From positions 1 through 64,000 of the forward strand of contig JANTQF010000090.1 of the NCBI GenBank assembly GCA_032988165.1: a stretch of DNA of 64,000 bases, in the 5' to 3' direction. The translations under genes and the position numbers were made by a program. The notes beneath the pieces are model-generated. The model did no database searches. It was not told the DNA's origin and saw only the letters and a program-made list of their open reading frames with translations. Of the stretch, positions 10,862-21,334 are shown piece by piece (position 1 is the first letter of the stretch; every line of letters starts with the position of its first letter). Source of the stretch: Emmonsiellopsis sp. PD_33. Lineage: Eukaryota; Ascomycota; Eurotiomycetes; Onygenales; Ajellomycetaceae.

Positions 10862-12118
10862 GACTCCATAGAATGCCCACGGGCGCCATTATCAGCCTGG
10901 GTGCTTGCTCAATAGAGGGGGTTGACCATAACCTACCGCTAGAGCAAAAATTAACCACCGACGACCATGCAGCAATGAGAATCATTTCGAACCCTTTTAA
11001 ACTATATCCAGCTTATTCCCCGTCATAGGGCTAGCGCACTTAAGCTGGTTCAGCATGCTCCGGCTATGAGCCTCCTGAAAAGTAGGGTTGGCGGTCAGGA
11101 GCTCGCGGTTTTTTACCTTTATCACGCATTTGGGGAATTTCATATACCTTTATTTCTTTTTGTACCTTTTCCCCCCCTTTTGGAGTTTTGTATTATACAC
11201 TGAATATTCATAATTGCATGACAACTTAGATATTAGGTATTATTGCATGTTACATGAAACTTTGCTACCGATGCACAAATTAAATATACATCTAAAAATA
11301 ACCATGTCATCTATACAACCATAGTTACTTAACCACTTGCGCGCCTTTATCTAGTTTTTGTTTTATCTATTCTATCCATCCAACTCACATTTTCATTCAA
11401 GTGTTGCCCCCCTCGGCCCCGATTGACACCGGCGGCCCATCCCAGATTTATGATATGCGGGGAGATGTATTACGCCGAAGTATCCCAAATCCACAAAAGA
11501 ACACAACCTTTCTGTGGGCCGTCCACCGTCTCCGGTATAACAAAGCTTGCCAGTGGCGGTTTTCGCAGCACCCCTCTGCTCTCATCTTTCACTTAACGAA
11601 GAGAATGAAAGGGATGAAATGTTGCCTAGTACGACTCCTTCAAGGCTCCCAGCAACCCTTGCGCCAAGTTAACTGTGGCTGATAGAGGGGCAAGTCTGGA
11701 GCCTTGAGATGAACATACTTCTGGGCCCATTATCTCGGCCTGCTCGTTCCCAGTCCTGCGGCTTCAAAAGTTGCGATGTAATTGGATGTTTTTCGTTGGC
11801 ACTCTATGCCACTACTAACTAGTAGTAGTAACGAAACTCCTCCATGGCGTGCATTGCATAAACGAAGCAGCCCAGACACAGTCACAGCCCGCAGAGGCTT
11901 CCGCATGAACTTTCATGACCGCAAGCCGATATCACTGCTTGAGATAAATACGAAGTCCTCACCTCGTATAGATCACCTTCAACCGAACACTACTACCTCC
12001 TCCCTTTTTACCCCTCACTCGCTCCATCTCTACATATATAGGCAGGATTTCTTGCGCACCACAACCGGCCGCACGTATCACAGAACACCACAGAAAAGAA
12101 AAGCCAAAGACCCAAAAG
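10862..12118. other. Intergenic
   Basis: About 1.25 kb without a supportable gene. The open frames at 11401-11682 and 11782-12168 have no family resemblance, and the latter overlaps the oxidoreductase start. A TATA-like TACATATATA lies at 12031-12040, about 80 bp before the next ATG. Confidence 0.5.
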
Positions 12119-13868
12119 ATGAAGGGGATAATCTGCGAAAAGGTCGGCGATCCGTGGAAGATCGTTGACAATCTCGATGTGCCCGAGCCGTCGCCGGATC
12201 AGATTCTGGTCAAATCGATTTATATGGCTATTAATCCTGCGTGAGTATTAGGCATACTTTTTTATAACTTGTTTCCTTTCCTTTTTGGGGATGCTTTTAC
12301 TACAATAAATATTTTTCCATTTCCTTTCCCATCTTTTGGATGGAGTCTTATTTGTTGTTCCTCTCCCTAGATGTGCAATCTCGAGAAAAGAGAGAGAGAT
12401 CAGACCAGTATATGATACTGTGTCCTTCTGTTTCTTCTGCTCCTAGATTCCATCATTGGAAACGTGCTCCACCATCCCATACTATCTCTCATCCCTTTAA
12501 TATCTTGCATATTCCCCCTATGTCCCCTTCCTCACAATCTACCCCGGTCCTAAACCAGACCTCTAACCCGCCATCAACGCAGAGACGGACTGATGCAATC
12601 AACGGGCGCCCTCGTGCAAAAATGGCCACTAGGTCTAGGCTTAGATGTGGGAGGCGTCGTGGTAAAAGTCGGCGAAAATGCCACCTCTTTGTTCAAAGTT
12701 GGGGACTATGTCTGTGGATGCACGCGCTTGGGAGCTCCGGGGTATAATGGGGGCCAGGAGTTTGTGAGTGTGCCTTGATTTACCTCCTTTTTGTTTTTTG
12801 GAGGTGGGAGTTAACCTAGGGAATGTTAGCTCCTGATGGATGCAAAAGTAACTATTCCAAAACCGGAGTCTATTTCGCTTGTCGAAGCGTCGACTATTGG
12901 AGTTGGTATTTTGGTGGGTTGTATTTCCAGTCTTCCCTCTCCGCATCTTGGTTTGGATGATATGGGGAGGACAACCGGGAGCTAATAAGTGGGAGTAGAC
13001 AGCTGCCCTTGGACTGTTCCATTGTCTTGAGGTGGAATTGCCTAACGCGCAAGAAATTTTGAATGGGACGTATGAAGTCCCGACGCGTGATGTATGGGCC
13101 ATTGTCCTGGGTGGTGCTAGTTCCGTTGGGAAATTCGCGATCAAGGTAAGATATCACACTCCTTTCTGTAATTCTCCTGACACCCATACTAACAGAATCA
13201 TTAGCTCTTCAATCACTGCGGCTATAAAGTCGTCGCATCTTGCTCGGTAGACTCAGTTCCGGTTCGAAACCGCCCACCTCCATCACGTCTACATACTATT
13301 GACGATCAAATGAAACCGCTAACTCGTAATGCTTAGCTCGTCAAGAACCAACTCGCTGAAGCCGTGTTCGATTATAGCACCCCAGTGGATGAACAGGTCA
13401 AAAACGTCCTTGAGATCACGAAGGGAAAGGTTCATCGAGTGTTTGATGCGGCCGCGACAGGCGATGCATTTGCGAAAGAGCTCTTCAAACAGCTTCCCGA
13501 GGGCCCGAAACTTTTCTCGTCAACTAATTCTTGGTTCGTTATTACACCCATACCGCCATTCCATCAGCCTACCCATGCGATATATACACTAACTTATCCA
13601 AACCAGGAGCGGAATAACGGACTTTGAAGGGGGAAAGACAAAGAACGTCGAACTGGCAGGCATTGGACGACCAGATGCCGAGGAGCTCAACAAGCTACTT
13701 GGCGAGTATATTCCCGTGCTTGTGGCTGCCATTGATAAGCGGTTTGGCCCTGGGCCCTATGATTTGATCGGCCAGGGAGGGTTTGAAGATGCGCTTGAGG
13801 CGCTCTCGTATCAACAGAAAGGGGCGGGGAGGGGCAATAAGGTGGTGGTTAAAATCCAGGATGAATGA
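12119..13868 (+). CDS. MDR-family NADPH oxidoreductase (ToxD/enoyl-reductase-like)
   Basis: Medium-chain dehydrogenase/reductase of the fungal ToxD-like 'zinc-binding oxidoreductase' group, which also includes trans-acting enoyl reductases; substrate unknown. Exons: 12119-12240, 12583-12763, 12830-12913, 12999-13145, 13205-13246, 13337-13533, 13607-13868 (344 aa). It starts MKGIICEKVGDPWKIVDNLD. A GroES-like fold covers about residues 1-150 (LGLDVGGVVVKVGENATSL, GDYVCGCTRL), and the nucleotide-binding loop AIVLGGASSVGKFAIKLFNH begins the Rossmann domain. The C-terminus ends GRGNKVVVKIQDE, typical of the group. The structural zinc cysteine cluster is absent, as in most ToxD-like enzymes. Intron 1 is long for this locus (342 nt). 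Donors GTAGAC (13247) and GTTCGT (13534) are non-consensus, so exon 5 is the least certain. It has no polyketide synthase neighbour. Confidence 0.85.
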
Positions 13869-14334
13869 TTGGGAGAATTCCCAAGTATCAAGACCGCTGG
13901 ACCGCTTCTTGAGTCTGTATGGTGGTGGCGGGAATCAGGGGGCGGATGGATGCCGGGTGGTGTTGGCGAGGAAAGCGTTGGCTGGGCTTGAGTTGGATAT
14001 CTCCTCCAGTATCATGATTGATGATGGCTTTTCTTAGCAATAATGTCCCGCTGTTTTGAATCGAAATACAATATCCTTCCTGCTGCTCTGTCCTTTAAAC
14101 TAGTACTCTGAATCTGGGGGTCGTTTACAGAGACCTCGGCACGAACGAACAAACAAAGCAAACCAAACATCCTTATCGATAAGGAGCTGTTTATCTCGCC
14201 ACGTCCTCCAACCACCATCAACAAACCCCAGATGCAACATTCTCCAGACATTGATATAACAAATTCCCAATATAACCCAACACTACCAAACCACCCCAAG
14301 GCCCCCCTCCCCCCCCCCCCCGCCTCAACCCACC

Positions 14335-15144
14335 ATAACCATCCCCGCCACCCCCCTCACCCCGGCAACCTTCCACCCCTTCGGCACCGCAATCTCCACC
14401 CCCCTCCCCGCAACCCTCAACCAACCCCCCACCACCACCTGCGCCCTAACCCCCCTCACAAACAAACCCACCAGCTCAACCCCAGACCTCCTCCCCGCCC
14501 CCATTCTCGCAAACCAATCAACAGCGCTAAAATACAGCCCCATCTCGAAATTCGAGAATAACTATGCACAATCATCCAGCGCGAGGGCGGGGGAGCCACG
14601 GATGAGTATGTTTTCGTGTTTCCCGCGGGCGTTGCGGGATGGGAGGAGTGCGGCGGCTGGAGGGAGGAGGAGGAGGTTATTCGACGTGCGCATCCTAGAG
14701 AGACATCCATATACAACGCAGACCTTTGTGCCGCTGGGCGTCGCCGGTGCGCGAAGCACCGCCACAGCCCCAGCTACACAACCCATCTACCTCGTCATCG
14801 TCGCGCCAACTCTACACGGGCAAACCGCCCAGGGGACCATAGTTAATGCGCAAGGCGCAAAGGAGACGGTGGATATTCGTGATCCCCCCGATTTGCGGAA
14901 TCTTAAGGCGTTTGTGGCGCATGGGGGCCAGGCGGTTACGTATGGGGCGGGTACGTGGCATGCGCCGATGGTGGTGGTGGGGAGGCGGAGGGTGGATTTT
15001 GTGGTTACGCAGTTTGTTAATGGGGTGGATGCGGATGATTGTCAGGAGGTTGGGGTGGGGGAGGGCGGGGTGGTTGTTGAGGTTGAGGTTGAGGTGGGTG
15101 GTAGGGAGGAGGAGGAGTATGAGGATGAGGTTGCGAAGTTGTGA
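14335..15144 (+). CDS. DAL3: Ureidoglycolate lyase/hydrolase
   Basis: Enzyme of allantoin (purine) degradation that acts on ureidoglycolate and yields glyoxylate. The second half is diagnostic: ILERHPYTTQTFVPLGVAGA, YLVIVAPT, PDLRNLKAFVAHGGQAVTYG, AGTWHAPMVVVGRRRVDFVV, QFVNGVDADDCQE. The first half reads ITIPATPLTPATFHPFGTAI, the normal family N-terminus. However, the frame has no upstream ATG before an in-frame TAA at 14257-14259. The codon where homology begins is ATA at 14335, set in the context CACCATAACC, which resembles a Kozak ATG with one base changed. Alternatives are an unseen 5' exon, or a length error in the poly-C tract at about 14308-14321 joining the ATG at 14232. From ATA the product is 269 aa, with an acidic C-terminal extension. 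The gene is C-rich in its first third and G-rich at its end. Confidence 0.8.
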   Translation: MTIPATPLTPATFHPFGTAISTPLPATLNQPPTTTCALTPLTNKPTSSTPDLLPAPILANQSTALKYSPISKFENNYAQSSSARAGEPRMSMFSCFPRALRDGRSAAAGGRRRRLFDVRILERHPYTTQTFVPLGVAGARSTATAPATQPIYLVIVAPTLHGQTAQGTIVNAQGAKETVDIRDPPDLRNLKAFVAHGGQAVTYGAGTWHAPMVVVGRRRVDFVVTQFVNGVDADDCQEVGVGEGGVVVEVEVEVGGREEEEYEDEVAKL

Positions 15145-15413
15145 GTTTAGTTACAGCTGTGTATGTATATATGAGGTGGAGTGGGATTTTGGGATTGAAA
15201 TTCGATTATCTGGTTATGGATGGATATTGTACAGGGGTGGTTTCTGGGAAGTCTGCCCTCATTCGCCATCTTCTTGCCATGTCCTCTGAGCTCTCCACCA
15301 GTCACCCGCTAACAAAGCACACTGTGGAATGCCTTCGCCTTCAAGTTTGCACTGTAGTAGTCGTAGCTATCCAGCCAGGGGAAAAGGAATGCATGCACTA
15401 GTTCTCTTTCCTA

Positions 15414-17047
15414 TCATTCTACATTCTCGCCCGCGAGGGGTTTCAGTATTCTGTCTCGCAGCCAGGGGTAGTAGGTACTTTCCCCCCATGTACGAATGGT
15501 CTCAAGGGCGGCCATGAGTCGGAATATCCCCCACAGGTTGGTAGTGTCGCCCATCATCCAAGGGCCGTGGATTACCTGTGCACAGCGATAATAGCATTTA
15601 GTTAGTACTTAGCTGATTGAACGGTTTTAACTCAAAGCGATATAATAGTTTCACCCGTTGAGGATGTACTGTACATACCACGGTTCCATCGGCCTTCTTT
15701 GTTGCTAGGTGCAGGTACCATGCCTGACCCACCACCGCTATGCCAGGGTATGGAAGAAGGTTGGACTCGGCGGCTTCTTCATCACCGGTAGCTACGGCCT
15801 CTGCCCGTAGCAGCCTCACCTTCTCAAGGCCTGCTGCGAGCCAGAGAGCCATCTGCATGCTGGCTCCATAGTAGCTACCGTCCGGGCTTTTGACTTCAAT
15901 GGCAGCGAGTTGGAAGAGGCGGGACATGGTAGCATCGTCGGATTGACTAAAATGGAGTTCTGGATGTCTCGTTACAATCTCCTCATCCAACGGTCGCACT
16001 TCTGGGTTAGAAGTCGACAACACGACAGCGGCGTTGACCTTTTTGAATGCGAATGGATGTCCACTAAAGGTAGGGAGCAGTGATTGGGGCGAAATCGACA
16101 CGCTTGGACTGAGTACGACGGAGTCCAGAGGTTAGCGACCAGCGAAGAAAGTGACACAAGGATATCTCAGAGGGGAATGGAGGAGTGAAAACTTACATCG
16201 GCACGATACCGAACAAGGCGCCTGCCTGGGCAAAAGTCATTTCCAAAAGCCGCATGGCAACCCCAGTCCATTGGCTCTCGTCACCGCTTTGCTCCAGAGC
16301 GTTAGCCGTCAGATTTGCAACATCCCGAGCGCGGGCCCATAGCTCAGCGTCTGCTGGTGTGGGTTGGGGTTGCTGAATGTGATTGTTGTCCTGTTGTTGG
16401 GCCATCAGGCGGGTTCTGCATGCATGTGGATAAGCGATCGGTTTGTCACAACAGAGGAGAAACAAAGGATGTGACATTCCCTACCTCAGCGAGTCTGGAA
16501 CTGCATTCTCAACTCTATCCACAAGCTGCGCTATAAAGTTTTTAACCTCGGTAGGTCTGTCTTGGTTCTCCAGCACCAGCGAAGCGAAAATCACCTTAGG
16601 TTTGGCTGCTCGCAGATCTTGTCGCTGGACGCGTACGGATGGTTGTGAACGCGATCCAATATACGAGGACTCAGGTCCGTGTCCCTCACTTGTGTTTGAA
16701 AAGTGGATGGATCTCGGTCCAGGAGGAGTTGGTTGGCGGGTGCTTCGGGCGCGGAGGGTTGCCACATTGGTACGTCTCTTCTTGGGTGCTGGACGGGGTT
16801 CTGCCGGTGGCGTAGCTGGCTTTGGCAGTCGTTTCCTTAGACCTTCGCGTCCCATGGCTGTTGTATGTGAAGTTGAAGGTTGTTGGGATCCAAGTCGGTC
16901 TGGGGTGCGAGGTTGGTGTTGTTGGTGTTGTGGCCTTCTTCGCTTAGGTCTTCCTTTCCGCTCAGTTGGCACAGGAGGCTCTGTGTTGATGCCCTCAAGC
17001 CAGCTATGGATAAAGCTGGTCTTGCCATCGCCCTGCCTGGGTCCCAT
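15414..17047 (-). CDS. PD-(D/E)XK nuclease-like domain protein
   Basis: Exons on the minus strand: 16485-17047, 16197-16415, 15679-16108, 15414-15575 (457 aa). It begins MGPRQGDGKTSFIHSWLEGI. A long basic, proline-rich linker follows (KGRPKRRRP, PAPKKRR), typical of a fungal-expanded family annotated as PD-(D/E)XK nuclease-like. The putative core is in exon 3: RPLDEEIVTRHPELHF, then AAIEVKSPDGSYYGASMQMA, where E-x-K gives the characteristic half-motif, then YPGIAVVGQAWYLHLA. The last exon supplies IHGPWMMGDTTNLWGIFRLM and YYPWLRDRI, which match the family's C-terminal conserved region and fix the intron at 15576-15678 (GTATGT...ACAG). Activity is unproven and many members may be non-catalytic. 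No nuclease partner gene is adjacent. Confidence 0.8.
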
Positions 17048-17787
17048 TACCGGCGGAGTCCAGCAGCGGCTGCAACGAACACCCTAGCTAGAAGGCCTAG
17101 GTAAATATGCAGAGAGGATACCAGGGTCCTCGAGCACAGAGAGAGATAGAGAGATAGAGAGATAGCTTTTGAGCTGGGGCTTCCAATAGACTTTTGTCAT
17201 GCCTCAGAGGTTGATAGCTGGCGAAACAGACCCTCCGCAGCATCAATTTGCAGGTTTCCCCCCTATTCTGTTGCCGAAAAGGTCCAATCCTCTTGATGGA
17301 AATAGGTGTTAGACCAAAAGGCAGTTGGTATAGGAGACGGGCAGCCATCCATCAGAGCGCTGGGTTGATGGATACACGAAAGGCAGCCAGACAACAATGA
17401 TGGCCAGCCAGAGAACACACATTGATCCCATGCATCTGTCTAATTATCAATACAGTGCCTGCATCAAATGTTCCCGCCTCTCTCCCTCCTTTGTTTGTTT
17501 GCTGGCGTCTCCCGGAGACGGTTGATCGTTCAATATATAGAAAAGGATGGAGGAGGTTTCCATGCGGTCGGCCCGGGATCCATGGATAAATGTTCGGGCC
17601 GATCACATGATCTTGGCGCCCCTGGAACAAGGCAAAAAAGCAATTCAGTTACGTATGCGAGGTATCTAGTTAATCGAAACATGTATGCAGAAAAAAAAAA
17701 TGAAGGAAATTGAGACCAGGATACGGAGGATACGTCGGAAAGTGGCATGTCTTCAGCAACCCAACCTTGTCCAATGTATCTCCAACC
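17048..17787. other. Intergenic
   Basis: Upstream region of the PD-(D/E)XK-like gene and 3' region of MSH1. A (GAGATA)n microsatellite lies near 17141-17165. I see no gene. Confidence 0.55.
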
Positions 17788-20700
17788 TCACGAACCGCCA
17801 TGGGCAACTTTACCCCCGCCGGATTGCTTATCCCGGGACTCGATGCTCTCCTCGCCAGCCATCCTACGCAACACGTCCTTCGCAACATCAATGACGCTTT
17901 CCGGCAAGCCCGCTAGACGCGCAACCTTCAGCGCGTGAGATTGCCGATTGACACCCTTCCTCAACCTATGTACGAAGGAGAAAGACCCCGACGAATCCTC
18001 CCTCACATCCGTGCAGTAGCGCGCCAAATGCTCAAAATCAACCGTCATATCAGCAAGCGCATGAAAATGTGTAGCAAACAGCGTGCGACACTGGTTCACG
18101 TTGTGGAGATGGTTTAGGCATGCGAATCCAACCGCAGTGCCATCCTCGGGCGTTGTCCCACGGCCAACTTCATCCATAATGACGAATGAACGGGATGTCG
18201 CGTGTTTTAGAATCGCGGCGGTTTCCAACATTTCGACCATGAATGTGGATTGGTCGCGGAAAAGATCGTCTGCGGCGCCGATCCGGCTGAATATCTGATC
18301 GACGATTCCAATCTCTGCATGTTCGGCGGGTACGAAGGAGCCGACCTGTGCGAGGATGGTGATGAGGGCGTTTTGGCGCAAGAACGTGCTCTTCCCGGCC
18401 ATGTTGGGCCCTGTGATGAGCCATATCCGCTCTTGATCGCCGATGAAACAGTCATTGCTGACAAAGAGCCGCCCTTGCTCTTCCAAGCCGAGTTTGACGG
18501 TTGGATGTCTCCCGCCTACGATTTTGTGGGTTGCGCTGTTGGTAATGATTGGCCGGACCATCTGTTGTTCTTCAGCAAGGCTAGCAAATGAGCATGCCAC
18601 ATCGAGCTCGTCCAGGACAGCTGCATTTCGGCGGAGTTTGACGAGGTTCAGAATGACTGCTTCACGAAGCTCTTCGAAGATGCGTTGTTCCTCGGAGCGT
18701 ATGTGGACCTTTGCATCATCTATTCTTGCGCCCAAATGAGACCAGGAGCTGAGATAGAATGAGCGGGTTGATTTCGATGATGAAACCGTCCGGGTTGCGC
18801 CTAAAGCTTCCGCTGACTGTTGGGATGCCTTTACCCCTTTCATATGGACAATGTGGCCGAGCCCCGGTGTCCACTTGAGGTTCAAGTTGTCAGTTCCTGC
18901 GGTTTCGCGCAGCTGCTGCGTCAGCTCTGACTTTTCGGAATGCAAAAGGTCAAGAGCGTCATGCAGCTTTTGTAACTGTCTACTCGCATCACGACGCATA
19001 ATCCAAGTGTTTTCCTCCACTTGTTCCTGCCCATTTGACTCCTTTTGCTTTGAACCGCGAGGGCTTTTGACCTTCTTAGGCATGCCCTCAAAGTCTTCTG
19101 GCGATCCTTCATTCAAAATAACTTCCTGGGCCAGGGCAGCAGCATTAGCAGCCACGTCGTCTTCAATGCGCTGCTTTTGCAAAAGACCCTCTTCGTCTAT
19201 TGCAGCAAGTATACGACGTGACAGATCCTCAGGACCATCCAGATGCAGTCTGTCGAGCATGGACTGTAATGTTGTCGAAACGTCGGAGTTTGATTGAGGC
19301 GGAGCTTCATTTAAGTGCTTATCGATATTATCGAGTAAGACTACTTTGATCTCTCGGGAGGCTTGAATTGCCTTTGACAAACAGATTAGGTCATCAGCAT
19401 CTCCCCTGCCCAAGGAGAACTTTTGGACCAACCGCTGGGCATCGTAGCTACGCTTAAGTAGAAGAATGATATTTTCGCGGAGGTCTTCATCTTCAATGAA
19501 TTTGGACACCAAGTTGAGGCGCTCGTTGATCACGTATAGTGATGCAGAGGGCGATGCTAACATATTTTAATGATTAGCAGGGGAACACGGTATAATAAAG
19601 GGGAACTAGGAAAAGGTCCATACTTAGTCTGTCCCTTAAGAGACGGGCGCCGCTTTTGGTAGAAGTGCGTCGGACAGCATGCAGAAGGCTCCCTTTCCCA
19701 AGCCCATCACGAGCGGTTTCCAAAATCTCCAGGCCTCGCAAGCTATTACGATCTATGCTCATAGTTTCATCGAGTTGCCTGCGGCGTGGAGGCTGAAGTT
19801 TCATTTGCAACCCTTGCATTTGAACTTGAACATATTCCAGCAGCAAACTGCAGGCAGACGTTTCCTCGGCCGTGAACGTCGCAGCAGCCTCCACAGATAT
19901 CGATGATTCGAAAATAGAGCTCCAATCTGACAGGGTTCTTGTCTCATTTGTTGAAGGAAAAGAGGTTAGTAGATGCTGGTCTTGTCCTACCAAAATTTGC
20001 AGCTCTTGTCTGATTCGATCCCCAATGCGCTCATCGATGACAATTTCTCTTGCGCCAATCCTACTTATCGCGGACGGAAGCATTTGCGCGGTTGTCTGTT
20101 GCGTAAAAAAGTCGCCAGTTGACAAATCTAGCCACGATAGGCCAACAGGGTGTGTCCCCGAAAAAGAAGGGTGCTGCTCAGGCGGAATGCCTCGCGTCTC
20201 TTTATCGCGAGCATCCGGCTGCGCAGTGTCCATATAGACCGAAAGTAAGAAATTGTTTTCGTAGGGGTCCATGAACTTCTCGTCTATCAAGGTCCCTGGA
20301 GTCACAATCCGCGCAACCTTGCGGTCAAACAGCAAGCCGCCGGATTTAGCCTTACCCACCACGTTATTGGCAAACTCCTCACTAATCGCGACATACTTAT
20401 TCAGGTCCTGGACGAGGATTTTGAGGAAGCGATCTAACTGGAAAAAGGGGAAGCCAGCCATTGCCACTGGGCCAACGCTAGTCTTCTTGTGCGCCAGTTT
20501 TAGATTCAGGAGGGGTGCATATTCTTCCGCTTGTTCGAAGTAGAGCTATAAAAAAAAAAGAATACGTTACTATTACATCCTCATATAGTTTGGGTAGAAC
20601 ATAATTCCATACCTCATAGAAATTGCCGACCCTTGTAAGCAGCACACAGTTCTTGAACTTGAGCATATTGTTCTTCGCCCCCTGAACGACTGTTGGATAC

Positions 20701-20933
20701 TGAGGAGCATCATTGACAAGAGGCTCATATGGTTCTATAGAATCCAGGCGCCCTTGAGGGAGGTCCTCGAGTTTGGCGGCAGATTTGCGCTTTGCGCCGC
20801 GATTGAGCAGCAGGGGGAGCAAGCCCCTGACGGGCAATGGAGCTCTGGGGACATTGCGGGCAGCGCAACGGTGGGCGCATGCGGCCAGTATAGGACGTCT
20901 CAGCTGCCGCCCATAAGAGATATAAATGGTCAT
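17788..20933 (-). CDS. MSH1: Mitochondrial MutS homolog MSH1
   Basis: Mitochondrial DNA mismatch-recognition ATPase. Exons: 20613-20933, 19624-20545, 17788-19556 (1003 aa); both introns are 67 nt (GTATGG donors). The start at 20933 gives an Arg-rich, acid-poor N-terminus (YGRQLRRPILAACAHR, LLPLLLNRGAKRKS) that suits mitochondrial import; an in-frame ATG at 21260 is less likely. The mismatch-reading Phe-x-Glu is F105-Y106-E107, right at the first intron, continuing LYFEQAEEYAPLLNLKLAHK. MutS lever and clamp regions follow. The ATPase domain has Walker A TGPNMAGKST (about residue 797), FSRIGAADDLFRDQSTFMVE, Walker B FVIMDEVGRGTTPEDGTAV and ATHFHALAD. The C-terminus is basic and poorly conserved. 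The gene is divergent from BRR2, about 400 bp away. Confidence 0.95.
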
Positions 20934-21334
20934 TATCCACCATGCGAGGGTGGTGGTAGATATCCTGGTCCCTGGTGTTTTTCGATGTTCGTCGCGGTGT
21001 TCGACGCGGTCTGGAGAGAGAAGCTGGGTTGTTGCCACACTAGTCCGCTTTCGGCCGCCTTTAAACAATCTCGCTCTGAGCTCTCTCAACTTCAACGTCC
21101 AGGCTCCAACAGCAATTTTCCTGCTGGCCTTCCGATCTTTTGCAACCCGTATTGCCTGCGAGTCAAGCGTTCTATAGCTCAGCCCTCGCGTGCTATCCAA
21201 GCGATGCAGGGAGGTTCCTGAATCGACCCGACTTTTTGCTTGCGTTTGCAGTTTTTTCACTCGAGATCAACCAGCTACAAAGCTCCCCCGCGCAGACCCT
21301 GATTTCTCGACGATAACCCGTTACGACGACCAAG
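20934..21334. promoter_or_regulatory. Bidirectional MSH1/BRR2 promoter region
   Basis: About 400 bp between the chosen MSH1 start and the BRR2 ATG, transcribed outward in both directions. The minus-strand frame stays open through it, so the MSH1 start could lie further upstream. I see no TATA box. Confidence 0.5.

Noticed and set aside
12340..12582. Extra coding exon inside the long first intron of the MDR oxidoreductase
   Set aside because: The single 342-nt intron GTGAGT...CGCAG restores NPADGLMQSTG directly, so no missing residues need an exon.
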